Assembly (NCBI GenBank): GCA_018828205.1
Contig: JAHJWA010000208.1
Location: 1 to 11,353, forward strand
Direction: 5' to 3'
Source of the DNA: Alphaproteobacteria bacterium
GTDB lineage: Bacteria > Pseudomonadota > Alphaproteobacteria > Sphingomonadales > Sphingomonadaceae
Length of the DNA stretch: 11,353 bases
The notes under the pieces are model-generated. The model saw nothing but the letters and a program-made list of their open reading frames with translations. It had not been told where the DNA came from and made no database searches. Below, piece by piece: positions 1 through 5,834 of this stretch (within the stretch, counting starts at the first letter, position 1; every line of letters starts with the position of its first letter). A program made the translations under genes and the position numbers.

Positions 1-376
1 CCTCCATCTCGCGTGCCGCCCGTGCGGCATTCCCGCGCGCGGACCAATAGCGCGGCAATGCCGCCGCTTGGCCCTCGATACCGGCAAGGAGGCCGCACGC
101 TTCCTCGTGCCGGTCGAGCCTGCCGAGGGCAATGGCGCGGTTGATGGCAAAATCCGGATTGTCGGGAGCCAGCTTCTGCGCACGGGCGAACAGCCTTTCG
201 GCATCAGCGGCCTCGCCCATACGCAATGCCAGAGAACCACCATCATTGTGCAGCTCCGCATTATCGGGCCATTGCGCCAGAGCCTGGCCGATGAGCCCGC
301 GGGCCTGCGCCGGATCGCCGGCGCGTTCGGCCGCGATGGCACGATCGTGCCATTGGTGCGGCGTGTGCCGGGTCAC
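1..376 (-). CDS. Tetratricopeptide-repeat protein, partial (3' end beyond left edge)
   Basis: An open frame of 125 codons runs from a GTG at 376-374 off the left edge with no stop. The translation has TPR-like helix pairs: roughly residues 7-36 (RAIAAERAGDPAQARGLI), 40-72 (ELHNDGGSLALRMGEAADAE, then a helix ending in LAPDNP) and 74-103 (FAINRAIALGRLDRHEEA). The alternation of small residues and the PDNP turn are typical of TPR arrays, which act as protein-protein interaction scaffolds. I chose the GTG because it overlaps the stop of the upstream dioxygenase gene in a GTGA junction, which suggests translational coupling; there is no good ribosome binding site of its own. In-frame GTG codons slightly upstream are possible alternatives. 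The missing C-terminal part could carry another domain, such as a sulfotransferase or a second oxygenase domain, so the full function cannot be named. No signal peptide is seen at this start. Confidence 0.75.
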   Translation of the reverse strand, partial: MTRHTPHQWHDRAIAAERAGDPAQARGLIGQALAQWPDNAELHNDGGSLALRMGEAADAERLFARAQKLAPDNPDFAINRAIALGRLDRHEEACGLLAGIEGQAAALPRYWSARGNAARAAREME

Positions 377-1113
377 CTGTCGCGCAACCACCCGGTGATC
401 GCATAGCGCCCGACCGGCGCGAAGGGGGGCACATAGGTGACCGCGTGGCTTTGCGGCACGGCGAACAGGTTGAGCGCGTTGAAACGCGGACGGAATCCCT
501 CGACGATATCGCCGTCGTCGTCGAGGAAGGTCAGATAGCCGCCCCAGTCGGGATGCCAGTCGTCGCGCGCCAGATTGAGCACATAGGCAACGCGCCAGCC
601 TTCGGCGACATGGCTGTCGATATGGCGGCCGAGATAATGCTGGGCGGCATAGAGCGTCGCCTGCCCGTCGGCGCGGACGAGTTCGGGAATGCCGGTCACC
701 TCGCGCACGAACTCGAGAAAGTCGGGGGCGTTGAGATATTCGAGCAGCAATTCGTAGGGTCCGCCCGGGTCCCAGCGCTGGTTGAGCGCCTCGACGATCG
801 GATAGTGCGCGTAGCGAAAGCCGTAGTCGCCGCGCGCGCTCGCCTCATGCGCCTGCTGGCCGAGGCGGTTGGCCTTCTCGACCCCGGCGGGCGTCGCCAG
901 TTCGGCGTTGCTGATCGTTTGCGGCGGGGTCTCGGCGGAATCGCCCCCGCGCATCGCCAGGCTCCAGCGGGTCGCCTGCAGGATCGACTGGATCTCTCGC
1001 GCAGTCTCGGGCGTCAGGACGTTGCGAATTTGCACTCTGGTGCGCTCGGCGAAGCGGCGGGCGAGGGCGGGGCGGTCGAGCCCGGGGTTAATTGCGAAGA
1101 GCGCTTTTTCCAT
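373..1113 (-). CDS. 2-oxoglutarate/Fe(II)-dependent dioxygenase, prolyl 4-hydroxylase-like
   Basis: A 246-residue protein whose C-terminal half matches the double-stranded beta-helix of the prolyl-hydroxylase (P4Hc/Ofd1-like) dioxygenases. The iron triad is visible: H164 and D166 in GRHIDSH, then H223 in PQSHAVTYVPP. R236 in GRYAITGWLR is the probable 2-oxoglutarate carboxylate ligand. WGGYLTFLDDDG (190-201) and NALNLFAVP (212-220) are typical surrounding strands. Such enzymes couple decarboxylation of 2-oxoglutarate to hydroxylation of a substrate, often a protein side chain; the substrate here is unknown. Residues 1-110 form a charged N-terminal region without an obvious domain. There is no signal peptide, so it is probably cytoplasmic. 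The ATG at 1113 gives the full length expected for a stand-alone member; its Shine-Dalgarno is weak. Its stop overlaps the GTG start of the TPR gene, so the two are probably co-translated. Family assignment is firm, substrate is not. Confidence 0.88.
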   Translation of the reverse strand: MEKALFAINPGLDRPALARRFAERTRVQIRNVLTPETAREIQSILQATRWSLAMRGGDSAETPPQTISNAELATPAGVEKANRLGQQAHEASARGDYGFRYAHYPIVEALNQRWDPGGPYELLLEYLNAPDFLEFVREVTGIPELVRADGQATLYAAQHYLGRHIDSHVAEGWRVAYVLNLARDDWHPDWGGYLTFLDDDGDIVEGFRPRFNALNLFAVPQSHAVTYVPPFAPVGRYAITGWLRDR

Positions 1114-1178
1114 GGTGTGGGGCCACTTCTGCCTCGCTGCACGCGCCTTGGCAAGCCGGCGGCGCGGCCGCGCGGTTC

Positions 1179-1193
1179 AGTGGCTTGACCACT
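1179..1193. promoter_or_regulatory. Dyad symmetric candidate operator (FadR/GntR-like)
   Basis: The inverted repeat AGTGG-CTTGA-CCACT lies in the 141-base divergent gap between the dioxygenase gene and the thiolase gene. Its core TGG-N5-CCA, with a perfect right half GACCA, resembles the TGGTCNGACCA operator of FadR-type GntR regulators. It overlaps the candidate -35 box of the thiolase promoter, where a repressor would block transcription. A 12-base GC palindrome (GCGCGGCCGCGC, 1162-1173) lies just upstream but is pure G/C and less informative. No FadR gene is in the window; the assignment is inference. Confidence 0.25.
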
Positions 1194-1213
1194 TCCGTCC
1201 CGCCCCTTAGGCA
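1185..1213 (+). promoter_or_regulatory. Candidate sigma-70 promoter of the thiolase gene
   Basis: TTGACC at 1185-1190 is a good -35 match. A 17-base spacer leads to TAGGCA at 1208-1213, a poor -10 box. This is followed by an A-rich leader (1217-1240) and a ribosome binding site GGAGAGAG at 1242-1249, 5 bases before the thiolase ATG. The gap must carry a promoter for the rightward cluster, but the -10 match is weak, so this exact placement is tentative. Confidence 0.3.
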
Positions 1214-1254
1214 ATCGAAAAACGAGTAGCAAAACAAAACCGGAGAGAGCCGCA

Positions 1255-2427
1255 ATGCCCGAAGCCTATATCGTCGAAGCCGTCCGTACCGCCGGCGGGA
1301 AACGCGGAGGCCGGCTTGCGGGCATCCATCCCGTCGATCTCGCGGCCCGATCGCTCGATGCGATCGTCGAGCGCAGCGGGATCGATCCCAAGGCGGTGGA
1401 CGATGTGATCATGGGCTGCGTCAGCCAGGGCGGCGAGCAGGCGATGCAGGTCGGGCGCAACGCGGTGCTGGCCACCAAGCATCTGGGCGAGGGCACGCCC
1501 GCGGTCACCATCGACCGCCAGTGCGGCTCGAGCCAGCAGGCGATCCAGTTCGCCGCGCAGGCGGTGATGAGCGGGACGCAGGATTGCGTGATCGCCGCCG
1601 GGGTCGAGAGCATGAGCCGGGTGCCGATGGGCTCCACCGCGATGCTGCACATGAAGGAAGGGCTGGGGCACTACAAATCCGCCGGTCTGGAGGAGAAATA
1701 CCCCGGCATCCAGTGGTCGCAATTCGCCGGCGCGGAGATGATCGCGCAGAAGCACGGCTTCTCGAAGGACGATCTCGACAATTTCGCATTGCAGAGCCAC
1801 CTCAAGGCGAAGCGCGCCACCGAGGCGGGCGCTTTCGAGAACGAGATCGTCCCGATCGCGATCGAAACGCCCGAGGGCGACGCCTGGCACACGGTCGACG
1901 AGGGCATCCGCTTCGATGCGACGCTCGAGGGCATCCAGTCGGTCAAGAAACTGTCCGAGAACGGCAAGATCACCGCAGCCTCCAGCAGCCAGATCTGCGA
2001 CGGTTCGAGCGCGGTGCTGGTGGTGTCCGAGCGGATGCTCAAGGAACACGGGCTCACCCCGCTGGCGCGGATCCGCAATCTCACCGTGACCGCGGGCGAT
2101 CCCGTGATCATGCTCGAGGAGCCGCTGTTCGCGACCGACCGCGCGCTCGAGCGCGCCGGGATGAAGATCGAGGATATCGATCTCTACGAGGTCAACGAGG
2201 CCTTCGCTCCGGTCCCGCTGGCCTGGCTCAAGTACACCGGGGCGGATCCCGAGCGGCTCAATGTCCATGGCGGCGCGATCGCGCTGGGCCACCCGCTGGG
2301 GGCGAGCGGCACCAAGCTGATGGCCACGCTGATCCATGCGCTGCGCCGCAACGGCAAGAAGTTCGGTCTGCAGACGATGTGCGAGGGCGGCGGCGTCGCC
2401 AATGTCACCATCGTCGAAATCGTCTAG
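1255..2427 (+). CDS. Acetyl-CoA C-acetyltransferase (thiolase family)
   Basis: A full-length thiolase of 390 residues, the usual size for the family. It catalyses reversible thiolysis of 3-ketoacyl-CoA (degradative) or condensation of two acyl-CoAs. All catalytic elements are visible: the nucleophile C90 in DRQCGSS, the NEAF motif at 314-317, H346 in GGAIALGHPLGASG, and C376 in TMCEGGGVANV near the C-terminus. The N-terminus (EAYIVEAVRTAGGK) is standard, and a GGAGAGAG ribosome binding site at 1242-1249 supports this ATG. It is the first gene of the rightward acyl-CoA cluster and is followed after 73 bases by an HSD10-type dehydrogenase. That pairing fits the last two steps of beta-oxidation of straight, branched or ring-derived acyl-CoAs. 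Chain-length preference cannot be read from the sequence. No membrane segment or signal is present; it should be a soluble cytoplasmic tetramer like its relatives. Confidence 0.95.
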   Translation: MPEAYIVEAVRTAGGKRGGRLAGIHPVDLAARSLDAIVERSGIDPKAVDDVIMGCVSQGGEQAMQVGRNAVLATKHLGEGTPAVTIDRQCGSSQQAIQFAAQAVMSGTQDCVIAAGVESMSRVPMGSTAMLHMKEGLGHYKSAGLEEKYPGIQWSQFAGAEMIAQKHGFSKDDLDNFALQSHLKAKRATEAGAFENEIVPIAIETPEGDAWHTVDEGIRFDATLEGIQSVKKLSENGKITAASSSQICDGSSAVLVVSERMLKEHGLTPLARIRNLTVTAGDPVIMLEEPLFATDRALERAGMKIEDIDLYEVNEAFAPVPLAWLKYTGADPERLNVHGGAIALGHPLGASGTKLMATLIHALRRNGKKFGLQTMCEGGGVANVTIVEIV

Positions 2428-2454
2428 CTGCACGCCCCCAATTTACGATACCGG

Positions 2455-2474
2455 GTCCCGGCATAGGCCGGGAC
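2455..2474. repeat. REP-like perfect palindrome between thiolase and dehydrogenase genes
   Basis: The left arm GTCCCGGC (2455-2462), loop ATAG (2463-2466) and right arm GCCGGGAC (2467-2474) form a perfect 8-base-pair stem with a 4-base loop. It lies 28 bases after the thiolase stop and 26 bases before the next start. It lacks the T-run of an intrinsic terminator. Short dispersed palindromes of this composition are common between genes in sphingomonads as I recall, so it may be one copy of a REP-type family, or act as an mRNA-stability hairpin at the operon's internal junction. Confidence 0.55.
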
Positions 2475-2500
2475 GACATTCGCATATCAGGAGAGAGTTT

Positions 2501-3286
2501 ATGGAAGTTTCTGCCAATACCCCCGCAGTCGTCACCGGCGGCGCCTCGGGCCTCGGCGCCGCCACCGCCCGCGCGATCGCGGCCAAGGGCGGCAAGGTCG
2601 CGATCTTCGACATGAACGAGGAGAAGGGCACCGCGCTCGCGCAGGAGCTGGGCGGCGTGTTCTGCAAGGTCAACGTCACCAGCGACGAGGAAGTCGATGC
2701 CGGCTTCGCCAAGGCGCGCGAAGCGCATGGCCAGGAGCGGATCCTGGTCAATTGCGCCGGTATCGGCAATGCGATCAAGACCGTCAGCCGCGACAAGCAG
2801 TCGGGCGAGATCAAGATCTTTCCGATCTCGGCCTTCGATTTCGTGATCCAGGTCAATCTGATCGGCACCTTCCGCTGCATCGCCAAATCGGCGGCGGGGA
2901 TGATGACGCTCGAGCCGCTCAGCGAAGACGGCGATCGCGGCGCGATCGTCAACACCGCCTCGGTGGCGGCGGAAGACGGCCAGATGGGCCAGGCTGCGTA
3001 CTCCGCCTCCAAGGGCGGCGTCGTGGGCATGACCCTGCCGATCGCGCGCGATTTGATGCGCGAGGGCATCCGCGTGAACACCATCCTGCCGGGCATCTTC
3101 AACACCCCGCTGATGAACGCCGCGCCGCCGCAGGTGAAGGAAGCGCTCGCCGCCAGCGTTCCCTTCCCCAAGCGGCTCGGCAATCCCGAGGAATACGCCA
3201 AGCTGGCCATGTGTATGATCGAGACCGGCTATTTCAACGGCGAGGATGTCCGCCTCGACGGCGCGATCCGGATGGCGCCGCGCTAG
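2501..3286 (+). CDS. HSD10-type short-chain dehydrogenase (3-hydroxyacyl-CoA dehydrogenase type 2-like)
   Basis: A 261-residue classical short-chain dehydrogenase/reductase. The cofactor motif is TGGASGLG (residues 12-19). D37 at the end of the second strand (VAIFDMN) indicates NAD(H) rather than NADP(H). The structural motif reads NCAG (84-87) instead of the usual NNAG. The catalytic set is N119, S154 (NTAS), Y167 and K171 (YSASK). The insert around residues 97-110 (RDKQSGEIKIFPIS) and the ending (VRLDGAIRMAPR) match the HSD17B10/type-2 3-hydroxyacyl-CoA dehydrogenase group, which oxidises short or branched 3-hydroxyacyl-CoA to the 3-keto form. That product is the substrate of the thiolase encoded upstream. 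The ATG at 2501 follows a strong AGGAGAG site (2489-2495). The open frame continues upstream into the thiolase gene, but a start there would add residues without family similarity. An intrinsic terminator follows the stop. Confidence 0.92.
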   Translation: MEVSANTPAVVTGGASGLGAATARAIAAKGGKVAIFDMNEEKGTALAQELGGVFCKVNVTSDEEVDAGFAKAREAHGQERILVNCAGIGNAIKTVSRDKQSGEIKIFPISAFDFVIQVNLIGTFRCIAKSAAGMMTLEPLSEDGDRGAIVNTASVAAEDGQMGQAAYSASKGGVVGMTLPIARDLMREGIRVNTILPGIFNTPLMNAAPPQVKEALAASVPFPKRLGNPEEYAKLAMCMIETGYFNGEDVRLDGAIRMAPR

Positions 3287-3300
3287 GCTCCGAACAGACG

Positions 3301-3326
3301 AGAGGGCGGCTCGCGGGCCGCCCTTT
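3301..3326 (+). terminator. Rho-independent terminator after the dehydrogenase gene
   Basis: AGGGCGGC (3303-3310) pairs perfectly with GCCGCCCT (3317-3324) around the loop TCGCGG. The stem can extend by a G-T and an A-T pair to 3301/3326. A short T-run (TTT, 3324-3326) and CC follow. It starts 15 bases after the dehydrogenase stop and ends 45 bases before the next start, so it probably ends the thiolase-dehydrogenase transcript or attenuates read-through into the crotonase gene. Confidence 0.75.
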
Positions 3327-3371
3327 CCATTTGGGCCTTGCCGATCGGGCCCGTTGCATGGGGAGAGAGAC

Positions 3372-4244
3372 ATGGCCGAATACACACAGATCAAGCTCGA
3401 TATCGCCGATGGCATCGCCACGCTGACGCTGCATCGCCCGGAGAAGATGAACGCCTTCACCCGCGTGATGATGGCCGAGATCATCGATGCGATCGATGTC
3501 ACCGACGCCGACGACAGCGTGCGCGCGGTGATCTTTACCGGGCACGGCGAGCGCGCCTTTTGCGCCGGGGCCGATCTGACGCCCGAGGGCGGCGGCCATG
3601 TTTTCTCCGATCCCAACCCGGTCGAGGACCTCTCGGACGAGCGCGTGCGCGACGGTGGCGGGCGGCTGGTGCTGCGGCTGTTCAATTCGAAAAAGCCGCT
3701 GATCTCGGCCTGCAACGGGGTCGCGGTCGGAGTCGGCGCGACCATGCAACTGCCGATGGATATCCGCCTCGCCGCCGATGACGCGCGCTACGGCTTCGTC
3801 TTCGCGCGCCGCGGGATCACCCCCGAGGCCGCATCGAGCTGGTTTCTGCCGCGTTTGGTGGGAATGCAGACCGCGCTCGAATGGTGCATGACCGGACGGA
3901 TATTTTCCGCCCAAGAGGCGCTGGATCGCGGGCTGGTGCGCTCGCTCCACCCGCGCGGCGAATTGCTGGATGCGGCGCGCACGATCGCGCGCGAGATCGC
4001 CGACAACACCTCGGCGGTCTCGGTCGCGATGACCCGCGCGATGCTGTGGCGGCTCTCGGCGACCGAGCACCCGATGATGGCGCACCGGATCGACAGCCGC
4101 GCGATCTATCGCCTCAGCCGCAGCGCGGATGCGCAGGAGGGGATCGCCAGCTTCCTCGAGAAGCGCCCGCCCGCCTATCCCGATAGGGTCAGCGGCGAGA
4201 TGCCCGATTTCTATCCGTGGTGGGACGAACCCGGCTACAAATAG
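3372..4244 (+). CDS. Crotonase-fold enoyl-CoA hydratase/isomerase
   Basis: A 290-residue crotonase-superfamily protein acting on CoA thioesters. HRPEKMNAF (21-29) and AFCAGADL (62-69) form the first CoA/oxyanion-hole region. ACNGVAVGVGATM (113-125) supplies the second oxyanion glycine. The hydratase position corresponding to rat Glu144 is not glutamate: the stretch reads YGFVFARRGI (140-149). A glutamate lies slightly later, E152 in GITPEAASSWFLPRL, where delta3,delta2-enoyl-CoA isomerases carry their base. E170 in ALEWCMTG sits at the second hydratase glutamate position. The product could therefore be a hydratase, an isomerase or bifunctional. The C-terminal 40 residues (EKRPPAYPDR, then DFYPWWDEPGYK) extend past the core and recur in one enoyl-CoA hydratase subgroup as I recall. 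The ATG at 3372 is chosen because GGGAGAGAG (3361-3369) precedes it; the frame is open upstream into the terminator and dehydrogenase gene, which cannot be coding here. A separate promoter is likely after the terminator. Confidence 0.9.
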   Translation: MAEYTQIKLDIADGIATLTLHRPEKMNAFTRVMMAEIIDAIDVTDADDSVRAVIFTGHGERAFCAGADLTPEGGGHVFSDPNPVEDLSDERVRDGGGRLVLRLFNSKKPLISACNGVAVGVGATMQLPMDIRLAADDARYGFVFARRGITPEAASSWFLPRLVGMQTALEWCMTGRIFSAQEALDRGLVRSLHPRGELLDAARTIAREIADNTSAVSVAMTRAMLWRLSATEHPMMAHRIDSRAIYRLSRSADAQEGIASFLEKRPPAYPDRVSGEMPDFYPWWDEPGYK

Positions 4245-4259
4245 TTGCGCTTGAAACGG

Positions 4260-4279
4260 TCTTGCCAAGGCGGGCAGGA
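4260..4279. promoter_or_regulatory. Imperfect dyad upstream of the MarR gene (candidate autoregulatory operator)
   Basis: TCTTGCC (4260-4266) and GGCAGGA (4273-4279) form a dyad with six of seven positions complementary and a 6-base spacer. It lies in the 52-base gap between the crotonase stop and the MarR start, ending 17 bases before the ATG and overlapping a possible AGGAG ribosome binding site (4276-4280). MarR proteins commonly bind such dyads to repress their own gene. As RNA it would also form a 7-pair stem (one G-U), so an RNA role is equally possible. Confidence 0.3.
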
Positions 4280-4296
4280 GAGCTAGGGTTGCGACC

Positions 4297-4779
4297 ATGT
4301 CGAAATCCCAGCCTGCCCGCCAGCCTTCTCAGCGCCTTGCGGACTTCCTGCCCTATCAGCTCTCGATCGCGTCCAACGCGGTCTCGACGCGGATCGCCGA
4401 GCAATATCGCCGGCGCTTCGCGCTGCGCACCACCGAATGGCGGATCATGGCGGTGCTCGGGGACAGCGGGCCGCTGACCCAGCGCCAGCTCACCCAGCTC
4501 ACGCTGATGGACAAGGTGCCGGTCAGCCGCGCCTGCAAGGAACTCGAGCAGCGCGGTCTGGCCGAGCGGACCCCCAACGAGGCCGACGGGCGTTCGCACC
4601 TGCTGCAGCTGACCACCGAGGGCCGCGGGGTCCATGCCGGCATCATGCCGCTGGCGAAGAAGATCGAGGCCGAACTGTTTTCCGTCCTCACCGAGGCCGA
4701 ACGCGACCAGCTGCGCACCATGCTGGTGCGGCTGCGCGAGGCGGCGGGCGATTTCGACGCGGAAAGCCTGGAGGGCTAG
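4297..4779 (+). CDS. MarR-family winged-helix transcriptional regulator
   Basis: A 160-residue protein of normal MarR length. The N-terminal helix (LPYQLSIASNAVSTRIAEQY, 18-37) and C-terminal helices (115-151) form the dimer interface. The winged helix spans about 45-110: TEWRIMAVLGDSGPLTQRQL, then the recognition helix KVPVSRACKELEQRGL (73-88), then the wing with the diagnostic D-x-R-S element (DGRS, 97-100) and LQLTTEGR. Members usually repress adjacent genes or their own gene and are released by small aromatic or acyl ligands, including CoA thioesters in some cases. Lying 52 bases after the crotonase gene on the same strand, it is the likely local regulator of the acyl-CoA cluster; target and ligand are inference. 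AGGAG (4276-4280) and AGGG (4285-4288) are both possible ribosome binding sites. Its 3' end converges on tadC with only 36 bases between, and I see no convincing terminator there. Confidence 0.92.
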   Translation: MSKSQPARQPSQRLADFLPYQLSIASNAVSTRIAEQYRRRFALRTTEWRIMAVLGDSGPLTQRQLTQLTLMDKVPVSRACKELEQRGLAERTPNEADGRSHLLQLTTEGRGVHAGIMPLAKKIEAELFSVLTEAERDQLRTMLVRLREAAGDFDAESLEG

Positions 4780-4815
4780 GCCTACCGCGCGTGGGAATCG
4801 CATTCGTCGTAGGTC

Positions 4816-5817
4816 TTACCCAATCCCGCCAGAGAAGGCGTCGGAGATCGAACAGGCCGCCGGACCGAGAATGACGATGAACAGCACCGGCAGGATGAAC
4901 ATGATCAGCGGGATGGTCATGATCGCCGGCAAGCGGGCGGCCTTTTCCTCGGCGCGCATCATGCGCGAGTTGCGGAACTCGGCCGAGAGCACCCGCAGCG
5001 CCGAAGCCAGCGGGGTGCCGTATTTCTCGGTCTGCACCATGGTCGTAACCACGCCCTTGATGTCTTCCAGATCGACCCGATAGGCGAAATTGCTGAAGGC
5101 CTTGCGGCGTTCGTTGAGGAACGAGAGCTCGATCGCGGTCAAAGCGAATTCGTCGCCCAGTTCGGGGTAGGCGCGGCCCAGTTCCTTGGCGACGCGGTTG
5201 AAGGCGGCGTCCACGGTCAGACCGGCCTCGGCACAGATCACCAGCAGGTCGAGCGCGTCGGGCAGACCCTTCCGGATCGCGTCGGTACGCTTCTTGGCCT
5301 TGTTCTTGAGATAGATTTCGGGTCCCTTGTAGCCCACGCCCACCGCCGCCGTCAGCGCGAAGAGCTTCTTCATATCGCCCCATTCGGGGAAGCTATTCAT
5401 CAGATAGACATAGACGAAAACCAGCCCCCCAAGGAGCAACGGCACCGCCAGGCGCATGCCGATGATAAGCACCGCCAGTTCTTTGTTGCGATAGCCGGCG
5501 TGGGCGAGCTTTTGCTGGATATCCTCGATCTGGCTCTGCTGCAGCACCTTCATGCTGTCGAGCGTGTCCTTCACCTTGTCGGTGGTGTCGGAATTGCGGA
5601 CCAGGCTCTGGCGCTTCCTGGCGTTGTTGGTGACGATGCCTGCCTTGAGCTCGTCGCGGCGCTCGTTGAGCGCCTTGACCCGGCGGGCCATCGGATCCCT
5701 GATCGTCACTGCGGTGTAGATCGCGAAGATCACGGCGAAAGCGGCGATCCCGGCAAGGATCGACCCGACCATGATGACGTCGAAGCCGAGAAGCGTGGGG
5801 CCGGCGGGCGAATCCAT
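4816..5817 (-). CDS. tadC: Tad pilus inner-membrane platform protein TadC (CpaH)
   Basis: A 333-residue T2SSF-domain membrane protein, the second platform subunit of Tad/Flp pilus assembly. A hydrophobic segment lies at about 12-35, followed by a charged linker (40-112) containing IEDIQQKLAHAGYRNKE. A hairpin of membrane segments follows at about 114-140 and 151-168. The cytoplasmic four-helix T2SSF domain starts at LPDALDLLVICAEAGLTVDAA (185-205) and continues through TEKYGTPLASALRVLSAEFR (263-282). The last membrane segment is IPLIMFILPVLFIVILGPA (302-320). These match TadC rather than TadB, whose linker and signature differ. The ATG at 5817 has GGAGAG 8 bases upstream, 17 bases after the tadB stop. 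This is the last gene of the pilus operon visible here, and no further tad genes (such as tadD) follow before the convergent MarR gene. Confidence 0.92.
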   Translation of the reverse strand: MDSPAGPTLLGFDVIMVGSILAGIAAFAVIFAIYTAVTIRDPMARRVKALNERRDELKAGIVTNNARKRQSLVRNSDTTDKVKDTLDSMKVLQQSQIEDIQQKLAHAGYRNKELAVLIIGMRLAVPLLLGGLVFVYVYLMNSFPEWGDMKKLFALTAAVGVGYKGPEIYLKNKAKKRTDAIRKGLPDALDLLVICAEAGLTVDAAFNRVAKELGRAYPELGDEFALTAIELSFLNERRKAFSNFAYRVDLEDIKGVVTTMVQTEKYGTPLASALRVLSAEFRNSRMMRAEEKAARLPAIMTIPLIMFILPVLFIVILGPAACSISDAFSGGIG

Positions 5818-5834
5818 TGCGTGCTCTCCGTCCC

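Noticed and set aside
1162..1173. 12-base palindrome GCGCGGCCGCGC in the divergent gap
   Set aside because: Purely G/C in a GC-rich region, so chance is a sufficient explanation; noted only as context for the nearby dyad.
1207..2433. A 408-codon open frame on the minus strand opposite the thiolase gene
   Set aside because: The thiolase on the other strand has all catalytic motifs; this frame has a shadow-like composition rich in His, Arg, Asp and Leu.
2405..4298. Long minus-strand frames opposite the dehydrogenase and crotonase genes
   Set aside because: Both overlap confidently identified genes and the terminator, and show the same antisense compositional bias without motifs.
4780..4815. 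Possible bidirectional terminator between the convergent MarR and tadC genes
   Set aside because: Only a 5-6 pair stem (CCTAC/GTAGG) with a loop over 20 bases and no T-run on either side; too weak to call.
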